A DNA stretch of 64,000 nt. Origin: Aquabacterium olei. GTDB lineage: Bacteria > Pseudomonadota > Gammaproteobacteria > Burkholderiales > Burkholderiaceae_C. Where the stretch lies: NCBI RefSeq assembly GCF_003100395.1, contig NZ_CP029210.1, positions 62,001-126,000 of the forward strand, read 5' to 3'. The notes under the pieces were generated by a model. It was not told where the DNA came from, did not search any database, and saw nothing but the letters and a program-made list of their open reading frames with translations. The position numbers and the translations under genes are program-made. Shown in pieces: positions 18,614 to 30,755 of this stretch; the stretch's first letter is position 1, and every line of letters begins with the position of its first letter.

Positions 18614-19780
18614 TCACAGTGCCAGTCGGCTGGCGTAACCCGTCATCTCCAGATAGCCGCCGCCCACAATGCGGCCGGTGTCGTCCTTCAGCGTGCTCAA
18701 CCCTTCCCAGTAGACGCTGCCGGTGCTGCCGCGGCTGTCGAGCTCCTGGTTGTCGAGTTCGGCCTCTACCGTGTAGCGGCGGCCCCCGGGCAGGGTCACC
18801 GTCCAGGCCACCGGGTAGTTGGCCCCGGTGGCCGGGCTGCGCCAGCGCCGGCCTGCGGCGAACTGCACTTCGCCATTCGCAAAGGCCTGCGCGAGCTGGC
18901 CTGGTGCGCGCCAGCTGCCGCCGGTCCACAGCGTGCTGCCATCGGCCCGCCTCAGCCTGAAGGCGGTGAGGGCGCTGCCATCGGCCAGGTTCATGCCGAC
19001 CCAGTCCCAGCCCACCGCGTCGGGGTGCATCACGGTCTCGCTCCATTCATGGTCCATCCAGGCCCGGCCCTGCACGACCAGTGGCTCAATGCGTGAGCCA
19101 GCGTGGTCGACCCGCTTGAGCGTCAGGCGGCCGTCCACCTGCAGCTGGGGATGCGAGTAATAGTGGCTGGCTTGACCGACCTCGGGCCCCTTGCGTGAAA
19201 AGCCGCCCCGCCCTTGAAGCAGCACGGGCTGGGTCTGGCTGAAGCGCAGGTCGAGCAGAAAGTCGCTGGCGTCGACGCGGCCGATGTAGCGGCTCTGTGC
19301 CGCTTCGCCGTCGCGGCGCAGGCTCCAGCCGCGCAGGCGCACGTCGGTGTCGCGGGTGCTGGCCTCCGCCAGGCCAAAGCCGGCGCGGGCCAGTCGCTGG
19401 TCGTGCAGCAGGCGCCGGCCGGCCAGGTCGGTCACGGCAGCGTGGGCGAACAGCAGCTGGTGCGGGGCGAAGGCGCTCGGGTTGTCAGGCCCGACGTCGG
19501 TGCGCGAGCGAAAGAAGGTGATCTGGAAGCCGAAGCGGCGTGGCGAGGGGCCGGCCGTCTGCAGCGCCCCCGTCAGGTACCACCATTCGGTGCGGCTGCC
19601 CGGGTGGGCGCCGAAGTCGCGCGGAAACCGCAGCGTGCGCCCGGCACGAGGAAGGTCTTCGGGCGAGCGACCATCGGCCGGCCCGCGGCCTTCGGGCTGG
19701 GCCGCCCAGGCCGCCGCACCCGGTGGCAGCGTGCACAGGCTCATCAAGCGAGCCAGTGCCCGGCGTCGGTCCATCGGCAT
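18614..19780 (-). CDS. AttH-like lipocalin-domain protein (CrtC/AttH family)
   Basis: The 388-residue protein has a signal peptide (LMSLCTLPPGAAAWAAQ, cleaved near 27, with an arginine cluster before it) and the two-lobed lipocalin-like AttH/CrtC domain. Features: FPRDFGAHPGSRTEWWYLTG near residue 52, FQITFFRSR near 85, DHEWSETVMH near 227 and the C-terminal VYWEGLSTLK. Family members include carotenoid hydratases and 'predicted secreted hydrolases'. The start ATG overlaps the stop of the permease gene by one base (TGATG) with GGAGG just upstream, so translation is coupled to the ABC transporter, as in AttEFGH-type operons. Confidence 0.88.
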   Translation of the reverse strand: MPMDRRRALARLMSLCTLPPGAAAWAAQPEGRGPADGRSPEDLPRAGRTLRFPRDFGAHPGSRTEWWYLTGALQTAGPSPRRFGFQITFFRSRTDVGPDNPSAFAPHQLLFAHAAVTDLAGRRLLHDQRLARAGFGLAEASTRDTDVRLRGWSLRRDGEAAQSRYIGRVDASDFLLDLRFSQTQPVLLQGRGGFSRKGPEVGQASHYYSHPQLQVDGRLTLKRVDHAGSRIEPLVVQGRAWMDHEWSETVMHPDAVGWDWVGMNLADGSALTAFRLRRADGSTLWTGGSWRAPGQLAQAFANGEVQFAAGRRWRSPATGANYPVAWTVTLPGGRRYTVEAELDNQELDSRGSTGSVYWEGLSTLKDDTGRIVGGGYLEMTGYASRLAL

Positions 19781-22379
19781 CACCAGTCCTCCTTCACGGC
19801 CATCACCGCGTCGTGCCCGGCGGCGGCGCGGCCCGCCAGCCAGGCCGTCAGCGTGCCCGCCAGCACCACGCTGGCGCATAGCGCGGCCAGCCGCCATCCC
19901 GGCAGCAGCAGGTCCATCGTCCAGTGAAAGCTCTGCGGGTTCACCACATGCACCAGCACCACGCTGACGGCGACGCCGAGGCCCAGCCCCAGCAGGGCTC
20001 CGACACCGGTGAGCGCGGCGCCCTCGCCGGCCACCGTGGCCAGAATCTGCCGGCGCGTGAAGCCCAGGTGGCCCAGCAGGCCGAACTCCTTGCGACGCGC
20101 CAGCACCTGCGCCGAGAAGCTGGCCGCGGTGCCGAACAGGCCGATGCCGATGGCCACCGCCTGCAGCCAGTAGGTCACGGCAAAGCTGCGGTCGAAGATG
20201 CGCAGCGTGACCTCGCGGATCTGCCTCGGCTCGGCAAACTCGAGCAGGCTGCCATCGAGTTGCTGCTGCGTGGCCAGCGTGCGGATCTGCGACTGCAGGG
20301 CATCGGTCCGGGCCTCGGGCGCGAGCCACAAGGCCAGGTCGTTGACGGTGCGGTCGCCGGTGAGCCGCTGGTAGTCGGCCTCGGCCAGCACCACGGCCCC
20401 TTGCTGACGCGCGTAATCTCGCCACACGCCGAGCACCCGCGTGGCCACGGGCGGTTGGCCTGCACGCAGGGGCAGCATCAGGCGCGTGCCGGGCCGGGCG
20501 CCGTAGAGGTCCACCATGGCCTCGCTGACCCACGCCCCCACTTCACCCGGCTGCACCGTGCGGGCCGGCAGCGCCACGCCCACCAGCGGCAGGTCGCGTG
20601 CCGGATCGGACAGCGGACGGGCGATCAGCGCAATGGCCGGTTGGGCCGCATCCAGCCGCAAGCTGGCCACGCGGACCCCTTCGGCGCGGCGCACTCCCGG
20701 CAGCGCGCGGATGCCCTCGAGCAAGGCCGGCCCGAGGTTCTGGGCCTCGGCCTGGTCGTTGTTCGTGGCGGTGCGCGCATACAGGTCGGCCGGCAGCACC
20801 ACATCGAGCCACTGGGTGACCGAATCGCGGAAGCTGGCCACCATGACCGTGAGGGCCACGGACAGGCTCAGGCTGGCCACCACCCCGGCAATGGCCACCG
20901 TGGCGGTGTGGCGCATGCGACGGGCGCGTTCGACGGCCAGCAGCGCAGCCGCGTGTCGAGGCGCCGGGAACAGGCTCAGCAACCCGCCCACTGCGGCCGG
21001 CACACAGGCAATGCCGCCCATCAGGATGGCGGCGACGGCCAGGTAGGCCCACAGCGGCACGCCGCCCACTGGCGGCAGCAGGGCGAGGCCGACGCCGACC
21101 AACAGCAGGCCTGGGCCGATCCAGGCCGAGCGCCCTGCGCCGCCCAGTTCGCCCAAGCCCTTCAGCGCCTGCGCGGGGGCCAGCCGTTGCGCCGACCTTG
21201 CCGGCAGCCAGCCGCCCGCCAGCGCGGCCACGACCCCCAATGCGCCGTACAGGGCGGCCGCGCCGGGTGACCACTGCAAGGCCGGCGCAATGCCGGGGAA
21301 GTAGCCGCCACCCAGGTCGCCCGACAGCAGGCGCAGGGCGGCGGCGGCCAGCCCTGTGCCCAGCGCCAGGCCCAGCGCCGAGCCCACCACGCCGATCAGC
21401 GCCGATTCGGCCAGCACGAGCTGCAGCCGTTCTCGCGCGCCCAGGCCCAGCACGCCCAGCAGCGCGAACTGCTGCTGGCGCTTGGCGACCGACAGCGACA
21501 GGATCGAGAACACCAGGAACGCACCGGTGAACAGCGCCACCAGGGCCAGCACCGTGAGGTTGACGCGGTAGGCGCGGGACACGTTCGAGACGCGCTCGCC
21601 CGCGTCGTCGGCCGAATCGGCACTGACCCCGGGCGGCAGGGCCAGTGCGCGCAGCACGGCGGCGGGTTGTGCGCCCTCCACAAGCTGCAGATCGAGCCGC
21701 TGCAGCCGGCCCCACTGCGCGAACACCTGCTGTGCCCCGGCAATGTCCATCACGCCCAGCGCCGCGCCGGTGGCCCCCACCTCGCCCACCACCGACAGCC
21801 GGCGCCACGCCAGCCCGGCCTGCACCTCGATGGCATCACCCGGCTGCACACCCAGCGCGCGCCGCGCCGTGGCGTTCAGCGAGATGGCGTCCGGACGCAA
21901 CAAGGCAAAGCGATCGCCCTCGTCGGACGACGCCCGTTCGACGGGCCGCGCCATCAGCGTGGGGGCGAGCGGGGCCGCCACCAGCCCGTCCAGACCGATC
22001 ACCTGCAGGCTCACCGGTTGAGCCTGTGCTGGCGTGCCGCCTGATCCGACGCGCCGCGCGCGTGTGCGCACCTCGACCACCGGGCTGGCAAGCCGCACCT
22101 CCGGGTGGGCAGCCACGCGGGCATACAGGGCTTCGTCCAGGCTGCCGCTGGCCGCGCGCAGGCTCAGGTCGGCCTCGCCATTGACGCTGCGCACGGCGGC
22201 GCTGAACTCGCTGAGCGCCGAGCTGTTGATCAGCTGCACCGAAAACGCCAGCGCCACACCCAGCATGACGGCCAGCACCGCCGTGGCATGGCGCAGCCCA
22301 TGGTGGCGCAGTTCGGGCCACGAGAACGCGCGCAGCAGGCGGCCCAGCACCCGCGGAGCGGCGGTGTCGGCTGCGGGCG

Positions 22380-22383
<4 letters not shown>
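19780..22383 (-). CDS. ABC transporter permease with two FtsX domains (AttFG-like)
   Basis: The 867-residue permease has an N-terminal transmembrane segment (AVLAVMLGVALAFSVQLINSS), a large periplasmic domain, a first FtsX module with three or four helices around residues 265-425, a short segment pair around 440-500, a second periplasmic domain and a C-terminal FtsX module (about 740-860). This is the MacB/LolCE-type fold used for mechanotransmission or lipid/lipoprotein handling, not bulk import. The start ATG overlaps the ATPase stop (ATGA), and its stop overlaps the AttH-like gene, so all three are one coupled operon. The cargo is unknown. Confidence 0.88.
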
Positions 22384-23063
<680 letters not shown>

Positions 23064-23165
23064 GCCCACAGCATATCGGCACCGCCCGGCCTGCCCTGCA
23101 TCCGGGTGGGGACAAGACCATGACGGCCGCACGCACCCGGGCGGCTTGCCCTACAGTGCGGGCCC

Positions 23166-23375
23166 ATGTCGTTGCCCGTTCAACCCGCCGCCCCCGAGCC
23201 CTCCGTGCCCAGCCCGTGCCGCAGCCTGTGCAAGCTGGACGCCGACAAGGTCTGCACCGGCTGTGGCCGCACGATCGACGACATCCGCGCCTGGCGCGAG
23301 ATGCCCGATGCCGAGCGAATGGCGTGTGTGGTGCGGGCCGAAGCGCGCCGCCTGGCCTGGGGCCAGTTGGCGTGA
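23166..23375 (+). CDS. DUF1289 family protein
   Basis: This 69-residue protein has the cysteine pattern of DUF1289: SPCRSLCKLD, then KVCTGCGRTIDDIRAW, followed by a charged helix. The four cysteines suggest a small metal-binding fold. The family is widespread in proteobacteria and has no assigned role. It lies divergently from the ABC operon and converges on the AraC-type regulator gene. Confidence 0.88.
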   Translation: MSLPVQPAAPEPSVPSPCRSLCKLDADKVCTGCGRTIDDIRAWREMPDAERMACVVRAEARRLAWGQLA

Positions 23376-23391
23376 GGGCGTGCGCGGGCGC

Positions 23392-24417
23392 TCAGTGCGC
23401 GCCGCGGGTCAATGTGTCGGATGGGCTTTCGCCGAAGAGCTTGCGGTAGTCCAGTGCGAACTGGCTCAAATGCCAGAAGCCCCAGCGCGCGGCCACATCC
23501 TGCACGCCCTGCCCATGGCGCGCAGCCTCGCGCAGATGGCGGCGGGCGCCATTGAGGCGGATCGCGCGCAGGTACTGGATCGGGCTCAGGCCCATGACCT
23601 CTTCGAAACAGTACTGCAGCGTGCGGCGGCTCACGTGCAGGCGCTCGCACAGCTCGGGCACCGTCACCGCCTGGTCCGGGTGCGCCAGCACGTACTCGCG
23701 TGCGTGGGCCACCACCTTCTGCCGGCGGGCCACGCTCTGCCGTACTGCGGTGTCGGCTTCGCTGGTGTCAAGCAGATCGAGCAGCAGGCTCAGCACGGCC
23801 CCTTCCATGGCCACCAGGTCGGCGCCGTGCCAGCCGGTGGCATGCGGTTCGCTGAGCGGCAGCAGCCCGTCCAGCGCGTTCAGGCAGGCGTGCCGGGCAC
23901 CTTCCTGCACGCGCAGCACCTCCGCCTGATGCAGCGCGTCCCAGTCGACATGGCAGCCTTGCCGTGCGGCTGCGTCCTGCAGTGCCTGGCGCTGCACCAC
24001 CACGCCGAACAGGCTGTGGCGGTCGGGGGTGACGAGGTCGAAGCGCTCGCCGCCCGGGCGTACCATCACGTCGTGCGAGCCGTGCAGGCGGCCGTTGATG
24101 CGGGTGGGCAGCGTGGCGGCCGGGTCGGGCACGCCGAACCAGAAGGAATCGGCCCAGACCTCGCACGACTGGCGCAGCGCCTGGCTGGTCTGCTCGCGGA
24201 AGACCTGGATGTGGGGCAGGCGCCACTCGGTCAGCCGGCCGACGAAGCACCCAGCCCCGAGCTGGTCGTACTGCTGATGCCAGGCGGTCAGGTTGTGCGC
24301 GTGTTCATCGACGTCCTGCGCGACCGCCTGGTGCAGGCCCGACGGGGTGGCCGCGAGCGCGCCCCACAGCGGTGCAGCAGGCAGAGGGAGGTCGGCTACG
24401 AGCGGGTGGGCGGGCAT
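23392..24417 (-). CDS. eutR: AraC-family regulator, EutR-like
   Basis: The 341-residue protein has a C-terminal AraC DNA-binding domain with two helix-turn-helix units: VTVPELCERLHVSRRTLQYCFEEVMG near 240 and VQDVAARWGFWHLSQFALDYRKLFGESP near 305. The N-terminal region (about 1-220) resembles the ligand domain of EutR, the ethanolamine- and cobalamin-responsive activator (AHNLTAWHQQYDQLGAG near 40, WFGVP near 95). Its place directly beside the porin, permease and eutBC genes supports control of ethanolamine use. The long two-part inverted repeat at 25392-25458 is a plausible binding site. Specific assignment is inference from context and resemblance. Confidence 0.82.
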   Translation of the reverse strand: MPAHPLVADLPLPAAPLWGALAATPSGLHQAVAQDVDEHAHNLTAWHQQYDQLGAGCFVGRLTEWRLPHIQVFREQTSQALRQSCEVWADSFWFGVPDPAATLPTRINGRLHGSHDVMVRPGGERFDLVTPDRHSLFGVVVQRQALQDAAARQGCHVDWDALHQAEVLRVQEGARHACLNALDGLLPLSEPHATGWHGADLVAMEGAVLSLLLDLLDTSEADTAVRQSVARRQKVVAHAREYVLAHPDQAVTVPELCERLHVSRRTLQYCFEEVMGLSPIQYLRAIRLNGARRHLREAARHGQGVQDVAARWGFWHLSQFALDYRKLFGESPSDTLTRGAH

Positions 24418-24501
24418 GGTGCAGGGCGGAAAACAGCGTCAGCCCTGCTTCAAGCAACTTTCCTACCCGTTTTGCGGTGCCCCCCGACGCCTGTCATCCG
24501 A

Positions 24502-25329
24502 TCAGAAGGCCCGGGTCAGGCTGGCCACCCAGCGCGTGCCCACCACATTCCGTCCTCGCCCGTTGGAATCGAAGAAGGTCCACAGTGCGGTGTCGCCCTT
24601 CTTGGCGTCGCCGGTGTTGTGGCTGGCCGCCAGCGAGAAGGTCCAGGGGCCTTCCACGCGCGTCACCCCCACCTTCACGTCGGTGAAGTTGTACGGGCCG
24701 AAGTTCTTGACGATCTGGCGGCCGGCATGCAGGTTGAGCGTCCAACCCGGGGCGATCTCCGGGTTCCAGTTGGCCTCGACATAGGTCGAGCCGCGCGAGC
24801 TCTTGTTGGCGCCGCTGTAGGGGTCCACCGCAAAGCCGGACCAGTGCGAACTGACGGCATGCCAGATCCCGGCCGAGGCGGCGCCGTGGCTGACGGCCGC
24901 GTGCAACTCCTGGGTGTCGTAGCTCACGTGCTTGCCATCGGCATCGCGCGTGAAGGCGCCAGGGAACCAGTAGCTGATGAAGCCCAGTTCCAGCCCCACG
25001 CCCGGGCTGAGCTCGGTGCGCCAGCCGCCATACAGGTCGATCTCGGTGCCCGAACCGTTGGGGTAGGCCGCGTTCGACACGCCCGAGCCGAACAGGCCGG
25101 CGAACCAGCCGTCCCGGTGTGTCGCGTCGAAGGTCAACTGGGCAGCGGGCTTGCCCTGGGTTTGCGACACACCGCGGAACAGGTAGTCGGACACCACGCC
25201 GGCGGTGCCGGTCAGGGTCCAGCCGGAGGCCGTGGTCGTCTGCGCGTGGCCGCACAGCGGGGCAAGCAGGGCCAGCGAGGCCGCAAGGGGCAAGACGGGA
25301 AGGCGGCGCAGCGCGTGGATCAGGGACAT
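24502..25329 (-). CDS. TorF-family putative outer-membrane porin (Gcw_chp)
   Basis: The 275-residue product has a signal peptide (LPLAASLALLAPLCGHAQ, cleaved near 30) and a beta-barrel-like body of alternating aromatic and polar residues. It has the family's opening GVVSDYLFRGVSQTQGKPA near residue 45, GLFGSGVSN near 75 and ELGFISYWFPGA near 110, and ends in Phe as outer-membrane proteins do. This matches the Gcw_chp/TorF group of putative porins. It is divergent from the ethanolamine permease gene across about 200 bases that carry a large inverted repeat, so it may form the outer-membrane step for the substrate. That role is inference. The start is ATG 25329. Confidence 0.8.
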   Translation of the reverse strand: MSLIHALRRLPVLPLAASLALLAPLCGHAQTTTASGWTLTGTAGVVSDYLFRGVSQTQGKPAAQLTFDATHRDGWFAGLFGSGVSNAAYPNGSGTEIDLYGGWRTELSPGVGLELGFISYWFPGAFTRDADGKHVSYDTQELHAAVSHGAASAGIWHAVSSHWSGFAVDPYSGANKSSRGSTYVEANWNPEIAPGWTLNLHAGRQIVKNFGPYNFTDVKVGVTRVEGPWTFSLAASHNTGDAKKGDTALWTFFDSNGRGRNVVGTRWVASLTRAF

Positions 25330-25391
25330 GCGTGAGGCTCCATGTGGGTTGCTGAGGCACCTCCAGTATTTCGGGCGTTCGGCGGAAATCC

Positions 25392-25458
25392 TTATCAAGA
25401 TTCGGCAAACCTGCGGCGCCAGCCCGCGCCCTCCCACAGGTTTGCCGAAATCCGATAA
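25392..25458. promoter_or_regulatory. Long two-part inverted repeat in the porin/ethanolamine-permease divergent region
   Basis: Two 22-base arms face each other, 25392-25413 on the plus strand and 25437-25458 on the minus strand. Each reads TTATC, four variable bases, then TTCGGCAAACCTG; 18 of 22 positions agree, and the 13-base block is identical. The split half-site, two conserved blocks about one helical turn apart, is what an AraC-family protein with two helix-turn-helix units would contact. It lies between the starts of the divergent porin and permease genes, and the neighbouring EutR-like protein is the obvious candidate regulator. The pairing could also form a hairpin in RNA. Confidence 0.65.
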
Positions 25459-25531
25459 CGCCCGCCCGGGGGCCTTTCTACAGTGAGCTCAGATCCATCC
25501 ACCTGCGCGCCCTTGCCGGCCCGTTGCCATC

Positions 25532-26929
25532 ATGTCGACCTCACCCCCCACCGGTTCGCACACCCTCAAGCCCGTGCTGAGCACCCTTCAGCTCTGGGGC
25601 ATTGCCGTCGGCCTCGTCATATCGGGCGAGTACTTCGGCTGGAGCTTTGGCTGGGCCTCGGCCGGCACGCTGGGCTTCATGGTCACGGCGCTGTTCGTGG
25701 CCACCATGTACACGACCTTCATCTTCAGCTTTACCGAGCTGACCACGTCGATTCCGCATGCCGGCGGTCCGTTCGCCTACAGCCGCCGCGCCTTCGGGCC
25801 CAAGGGCGGCTACCTGGCCGGTGCGGCCACCTTGATCGAGTTCGTGTTCGCGCCACCGGCCATTGCGCTGGCCATCGGGGCCTACCTGAACGTGCAGTTC
25901 CCCTCGCTCGACCCGAAGACCGCCGCCCTGGGCGCCTACCTGATCTTCATGGCCCTCAACATCGTCGGCGTGCAGATTGCCGCCACCTTCGAACTGCTGG
26001 TGACGCTGCTGGCCATCTTCGAGCTGCTCGTCTTCATGGGCGTGGTCTCGCCCGGTTTCTCCGTGGCCAACCTGGTCAAGGGCGGTTGGTCCGGCCAGGA
26101 CGAATTCAGCCTGGCGGCCATCCCCGGCATCTTCGCCGCCATCCCGTTTGCCATCTGGTTCTTCCTGGCGATCGAAGGCGTGGCCATGGCCGCGGAAGAA
26201 GCCAAGGACCCGAAGCGCTCCATTCCCATCGCCTACATCACCGGCATCCTGACGCTGGTGGCGCTGGCGATCGGCGTGATGGTGTTTGCCGGCGGCGCGG
26301 GCGACTGGACCCAGCTGGCCAACATCAACGACCCGCTGCCCCAGGCCATGAAGATGATCGTCGGCGAGAACAGCGGCTGGTTGCACATGCTGGTGTGGCT
26401 GGGCCTGTTCGGCCTGGTGGCCAGCTTCCACGGCATCATCCTGGGCTACTCGCGCCAGATCTTCGCGCTGGCCCGCGAAGGCTATCTGCCTGCCTTCTTC
26501 GCCCAGGTTCACCCGCGTTTTCACACGCCGCACCGCGCCATCCTGGCCGGTGGGGTGGTCGGCATCGCCGCCATCTACAGCGACCAGCTGATCCAGTTTG
26601 GCGGCCAGACGCTGACGGCCAACATCGTCACGATGAGCGTGTTCGGCGCCATCCTCATGTACATCCTCAGCATGCTGAGCCTGTTCAAGCTGCGCCGCAC
26701 CGAGCCCGGCATGGTGCGGCCCTTCCGTGCGCCGCTGTACCCGGTCTTCCCGGCCATCGCGCTGTGCGGCGCCCTGGTGTGCATGGCCACGATGGTCTAT
26801 TACAACCCCTTGATCTTCGGCGTGTTCGTGGCCATGCTGGCCGTGGGTTACGTGTACCACCTCGCCACGGGCCACCAGCGCGCCCAGCCCACCGACGCCG
26901 CACCGGCCGTGAAGCCCGCCCTGCACTGA
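25532..26929 (+). CDS. eat: Ethanolamine permease (APC superfamily)
   Basis: The 465-residue carrier has about twelve transmembrane helices of the amino acid-polyamine-organocation superfamily. It shows the substrate-site helix LVISGEYFGWSFGWASAGTLG near residue 28, ELTTSIPHAGGPFAYSRRAFGP near 75 and FFLAIEGVAMAAEEAKDPKRS near 210, as in ethanolamine permeases. The two downstream genes encode both subunits of ethanolamine ammonia-lyase, 2 bases after its stop, so the assignment is strong. ATG 25532 begins MSTSPP after a short leader with no strong ribosome site. Confidence 0.92.
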   Translation: MSTSPPTGSHTLKPVLSTLQLWGIAVGLVISGEYFGWSFGWASAGTLGFMVTALFVATMYTTFIFSFTELTTSIPHAGGPFAYSRRAFGPKGGYLAGAATLIEFVFAPPAIALAIGAYLNVQFPSLDPKTAALGAYLIFMALNIVGVQIAATFELLVTLLAIFELLVFMGVVSPGFSVANLVKGGWSGQDEFSLAAIPGIFAAIPFAIWFFLAIEGVAMAAEEAKDPKRSIPIAYITGILTLVALAIGVMVFAGGAGDWTQLANINDPLPQAMKMIVGENSGWLHMLVWLGLFGLVASFHGIILGYSRQIFALAREGYLPAFFAQVHPRFHTPHRAILAGGVVGIAAIYSDQLIQFGGQTLTANIVTMSVFGAILMYILSMLSLFKLRRTEPGMVRPFRAPLYPVFPAIALCGALVCMATMVYYNPLIFGVFVAMLAVGYVYHLATGHQRAQPTDAAPAVKPALH

Positions 26930-26931
26930 CG

Positions 26932-28341
26932 ATGACCGAGACCACCGCGCCGCGCTACATCCACCGGGTGGGGGCCCACACCTTCACCTTCCGGGACCTG
27001 AAGGACCTGATGGCCAAGGCCACGCCCGCGCGCTCCGGCGACCGGCTGGCCGGCGTGGCCGCGGGCTCGGCGCAAGAGCGCGTGGTGGCCCAGATGGCGC
27101 TGGCCGAGTTGCCGCTGGCCACCTTCCTGAACGAGGCGCTGATCCCGTATGAAGAGGACGAGGTCACCCGCCTCATCCTCGATACGCACGATGCCGCCGC
27201 CTTTGCGCCCATCGCCCACCTGACCGTGGGCGACTTTCGCAACTGGCTGCTGGCCGACGACACCGATGCCGATGCGCTCGCTGCGGCGGCACCCGGCATC
27301 ACGCCCGAGATGGCGGCGGCCGTCAGCAAGATCATGCGCAACCAGGACCTGATCCTGGTCGCTCGCAAATGCGCGGTGCGCTCGGCCTTTCGCAACACCA
27401 TCGGCCTGCCGGGGCGCTTCTCCACGCGGCTGCAACCCAATCACCCGACCGACGACGCCAGCGGCATCGCGGCCAGCATGCTCGACGGCCTGCTCTATGG
27501 CAGCGGCGACGCCGTCATCGGCATCAACCCGGCCACCGACAACGTGCCCCAGGTCATCAAGCTGGTGACCATGATGGCCGAGGTGATCGACCGCTACGAG
27601 ATCCCCACGCAGTCGTGCGTGCTGACCCACGTCACCAACACCATCCAGGCCATCGAGCGCGGCGCACCGGTCGACCTGGTCTTCCAGTCCATCGGCGGCA
27701 CGGAGGCCACCAACCGCAGCTTCGGCATCGACCTGGCCGTGCTGGGCGAGGCCCGCGCGGCGGCGCTGTCGCTGCACCGCGGCACGGTCGGCGACAACGT
27801 CATGTACTTCGAAACCGGCCAGGGCAGTGCGCTGTCGGCCAACGGCCACCATGGTGTCGACCAGCAGACCTGCGAGGCCCGCGCCTATGCCGTGGCGCGC
27901 CACTTCAAGCCGCTGCTGGTCAACACGGTGGTGGGCTTCATCGGACCGGAGTACCTGTACGACGGCAAGCAGATCATCCGCGCCGGGCTGGAAGACCACT
28001 TCTGCGCCAAGCTGCTGGGGCTGCCCATGGGCTGCGACGTCTGCTACACCAACCACGCCGAAGCCGACCAGAACGACATGGACGTGCTGCTGACGCTGCT
28101 GGCCGCGGCCGGCTGCACCTTCGTGATGGGCATCCCGGGTTCGGACGACATCATGCTGAACTACCAGACCACGTCCTTCCACGATGCGCTGTATGCGCGC
28201 CGCGTGCTGGGCTTGCGGCCGGCGCCCGAGTTCGAAGCGTGGCTGGCCCGCGTGGGCATCTTCAGCCAGGCCGATGCGGGCTTCCGCCTCCCGGAGGGCA
28301 TGCCGGCCTTGTTTCAGCCTGCGCTCAAGGGGGCGGCCTGA
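26932..28341 (+). CDS. eutB: Ethanolamine ammonia-lyase large subunit EutB
   Basis: The 469-residue protein is the large, active-site subunit of the adenosylcobalamin-dependent enzyme that splits ethanolamine to acetaldehyde and ammonia. Diagnostic stretches are [18 protein letters not shown] near 160, [16 protein letters not shown] near 188, [15 protein letters not shown] near 248, [17 protein letters not shown] near 290 and [19 protein letters not shown] near 366. Length fits the family (about 455-465). It starts 2 bases after the permease stop and its TGA overlaps the eutC start by one base. No EutA reactivase or microcompartment shell genes are present, so this is the simple, non-compartment pathway. 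Confidence 0.96.
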   Translation: MTETTAPRYIHRVGAHTFTFRDLKDLMAKATPARSGDRLAGVAAGSAQERVVAQMALAELPLATFLNEALIPYEEDEVTRLILDTHDAAAFAPIAHLTVGDFRNWLLADDTDADALAAAAPGITPEMAAAVSKIMRNQDLILVARKCAVRSAFRNTIGLPGRFSTRLQPNHPTDDASGIAASMLDGLLYGSGDAVIGINPATDNVPQVIKLVTMMAEVIDRYEIPTQSCVLTHVTNTIQAIERGAPVDLVFQSIGGTEATNRSFGIDLAVLGEARAAALSLHRGTVGDNVMYFETGQGSALSANGHHGVDQQTCEARAYAVARHFKPLLVNTVVGFIGPEYLYDGKQIIRAGLEDHFCAKLLGLPMGCDVCYTNHAEADQNDMDVLLTLLAAAGCTFVMGIPGSDDIMLNYQTTSFHDALYARRVLGLRPAPEFEAWLARVGIFSQADAGFRLPEGMPALFQPALKGAA

Positions 28342-29207
28342 TGGCACAGGATGATCGTTCCGACGCGCCCCCGCTGGTGCACGCCAACCCCTGGGCCGCG
28401 CTGCGCCACTTCACCGCCGCGCGCATCGGGCTCGGGCGGGCCGGCGTGAGCCAACCCACGCAGCCGCAACTGGCCTTCCAGCTGGCGCACGCCCAGGCAC
28501 GCGATGCCGTGCACCTGGCGCTGGATCTGGACGCGCTGCGACAGGCGCTGGCTTCGCTCAAGCTGGGCTGCCTGCGGCTGCACAGCGCGGCCACCGACCG
28601 CGACACCTACCTGCAGCGGCCCGACCTGGGGCGAAGGCTGGACGCGGCCTCACGGGCGCAACTGACCGAGCGCCGTGATGCGGGCGGCAGCCGGGCAACG
28701 GCCGGGCCCGACGCGCCCTCCGCGCGGTCCTACGACCTCGCCTTTGTCGTGGCCGATGGCCTGTCTGCGCTCGCGATCGGCAGCCACGCCCTGCCCTTTC
28801 TGCAGCGCATGGTGCCCCGCCTTCGCGACGAAGGCTGGCGCATCGCCCCGATCGCCCTGGTCGAACAAGGCCGCGTGGCCGTGGCCGACGAGGTGGGCGA
28901 GCTGCTCGGCGCCCGCCTGGTGGTGATCCTGATCGGAGAACGGCCGGGCCTGAGTTCACCCGACAGCATGGGTCTGTACATGACCTGGATGCCGCGTGTG
29001 GGCCTGACCGACGCCAGCCGCAACTGCATCTCGAACGTGCGGCCCGCTGGTCTGCCTTACGACGAAGCCGCCGACAAGCTGCACTGGCTGCTGACCGAAG
29101 CCCGCCGCCGCGAACTGACCGGCGTGGGCCTGAAGGACGAGACCGCCCAGCCCGCCGATGCGCTGGGGCTGGGCGCGCGCAACTTCCTGCTGCCGGACAA
29201 GGGGTGA
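28341..29207 (+). CDS. eutC: Ethanolamine ammonia-lyase small subunit EutC
   Basis: The 288-residue protein is the cobalamin-binding small subunit. It has the N-terminal [18 protein letters not shown] block, [16 protein letters not shown] near 48, [15 protein letters not shown] near 131, [19 protein letters not shown] near 193 and [20 protein letters not shown] near 225. A Gly/Ser/Arg-rich insertion (about 108-128) separates the helical and cobalamin-binding parts. Its ATG shares the A of the eutB stop (TGATG), so translation is coupled and the subunits are made together. Confidence 0.95.
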   Translation: MAQDDRSDAPPLVHANPWAALRHFTAARIGLGRAGVSQPTQPQLAFQLAHAQARDAVHLALDLDALRQALASLKLGCLRLHSAATDRDTYLQRPDLGRRLDAASRAQLTERRDAGGSRATAGPDAPSARSYDLAFVVADGLSALAIGSHALPFLQRMVPRLRDEGWRIAPIALVEQGRVAVADEVGELLGARLVVILIGERPGLSSPDSMGLYMTWMPRVGLTDASRNCISNVRPAGLPYDEAADKLHWLLTEARRRELTGVGLKDETAQPADALGLGARNFLLPDKG

Positions 29208-29302
29208 CGCGAGGCGGCTGGGGCCCGCCCTGCCCCTGTGCCCATCAGGGCTTGGTGGAATCCGCCATGCCGCGCGGCCCCGTTCCGCCGAACAATGGGG
29301 TC

Positions 29303-30697
<1,395 letters not shown>

Positions 30698-30755
30698 GGA
30701 GAGAGCGGGTCAACGAGGGTAGCGGCCGCTCGGCGTGCGGGCGGCCATGCGGTGC

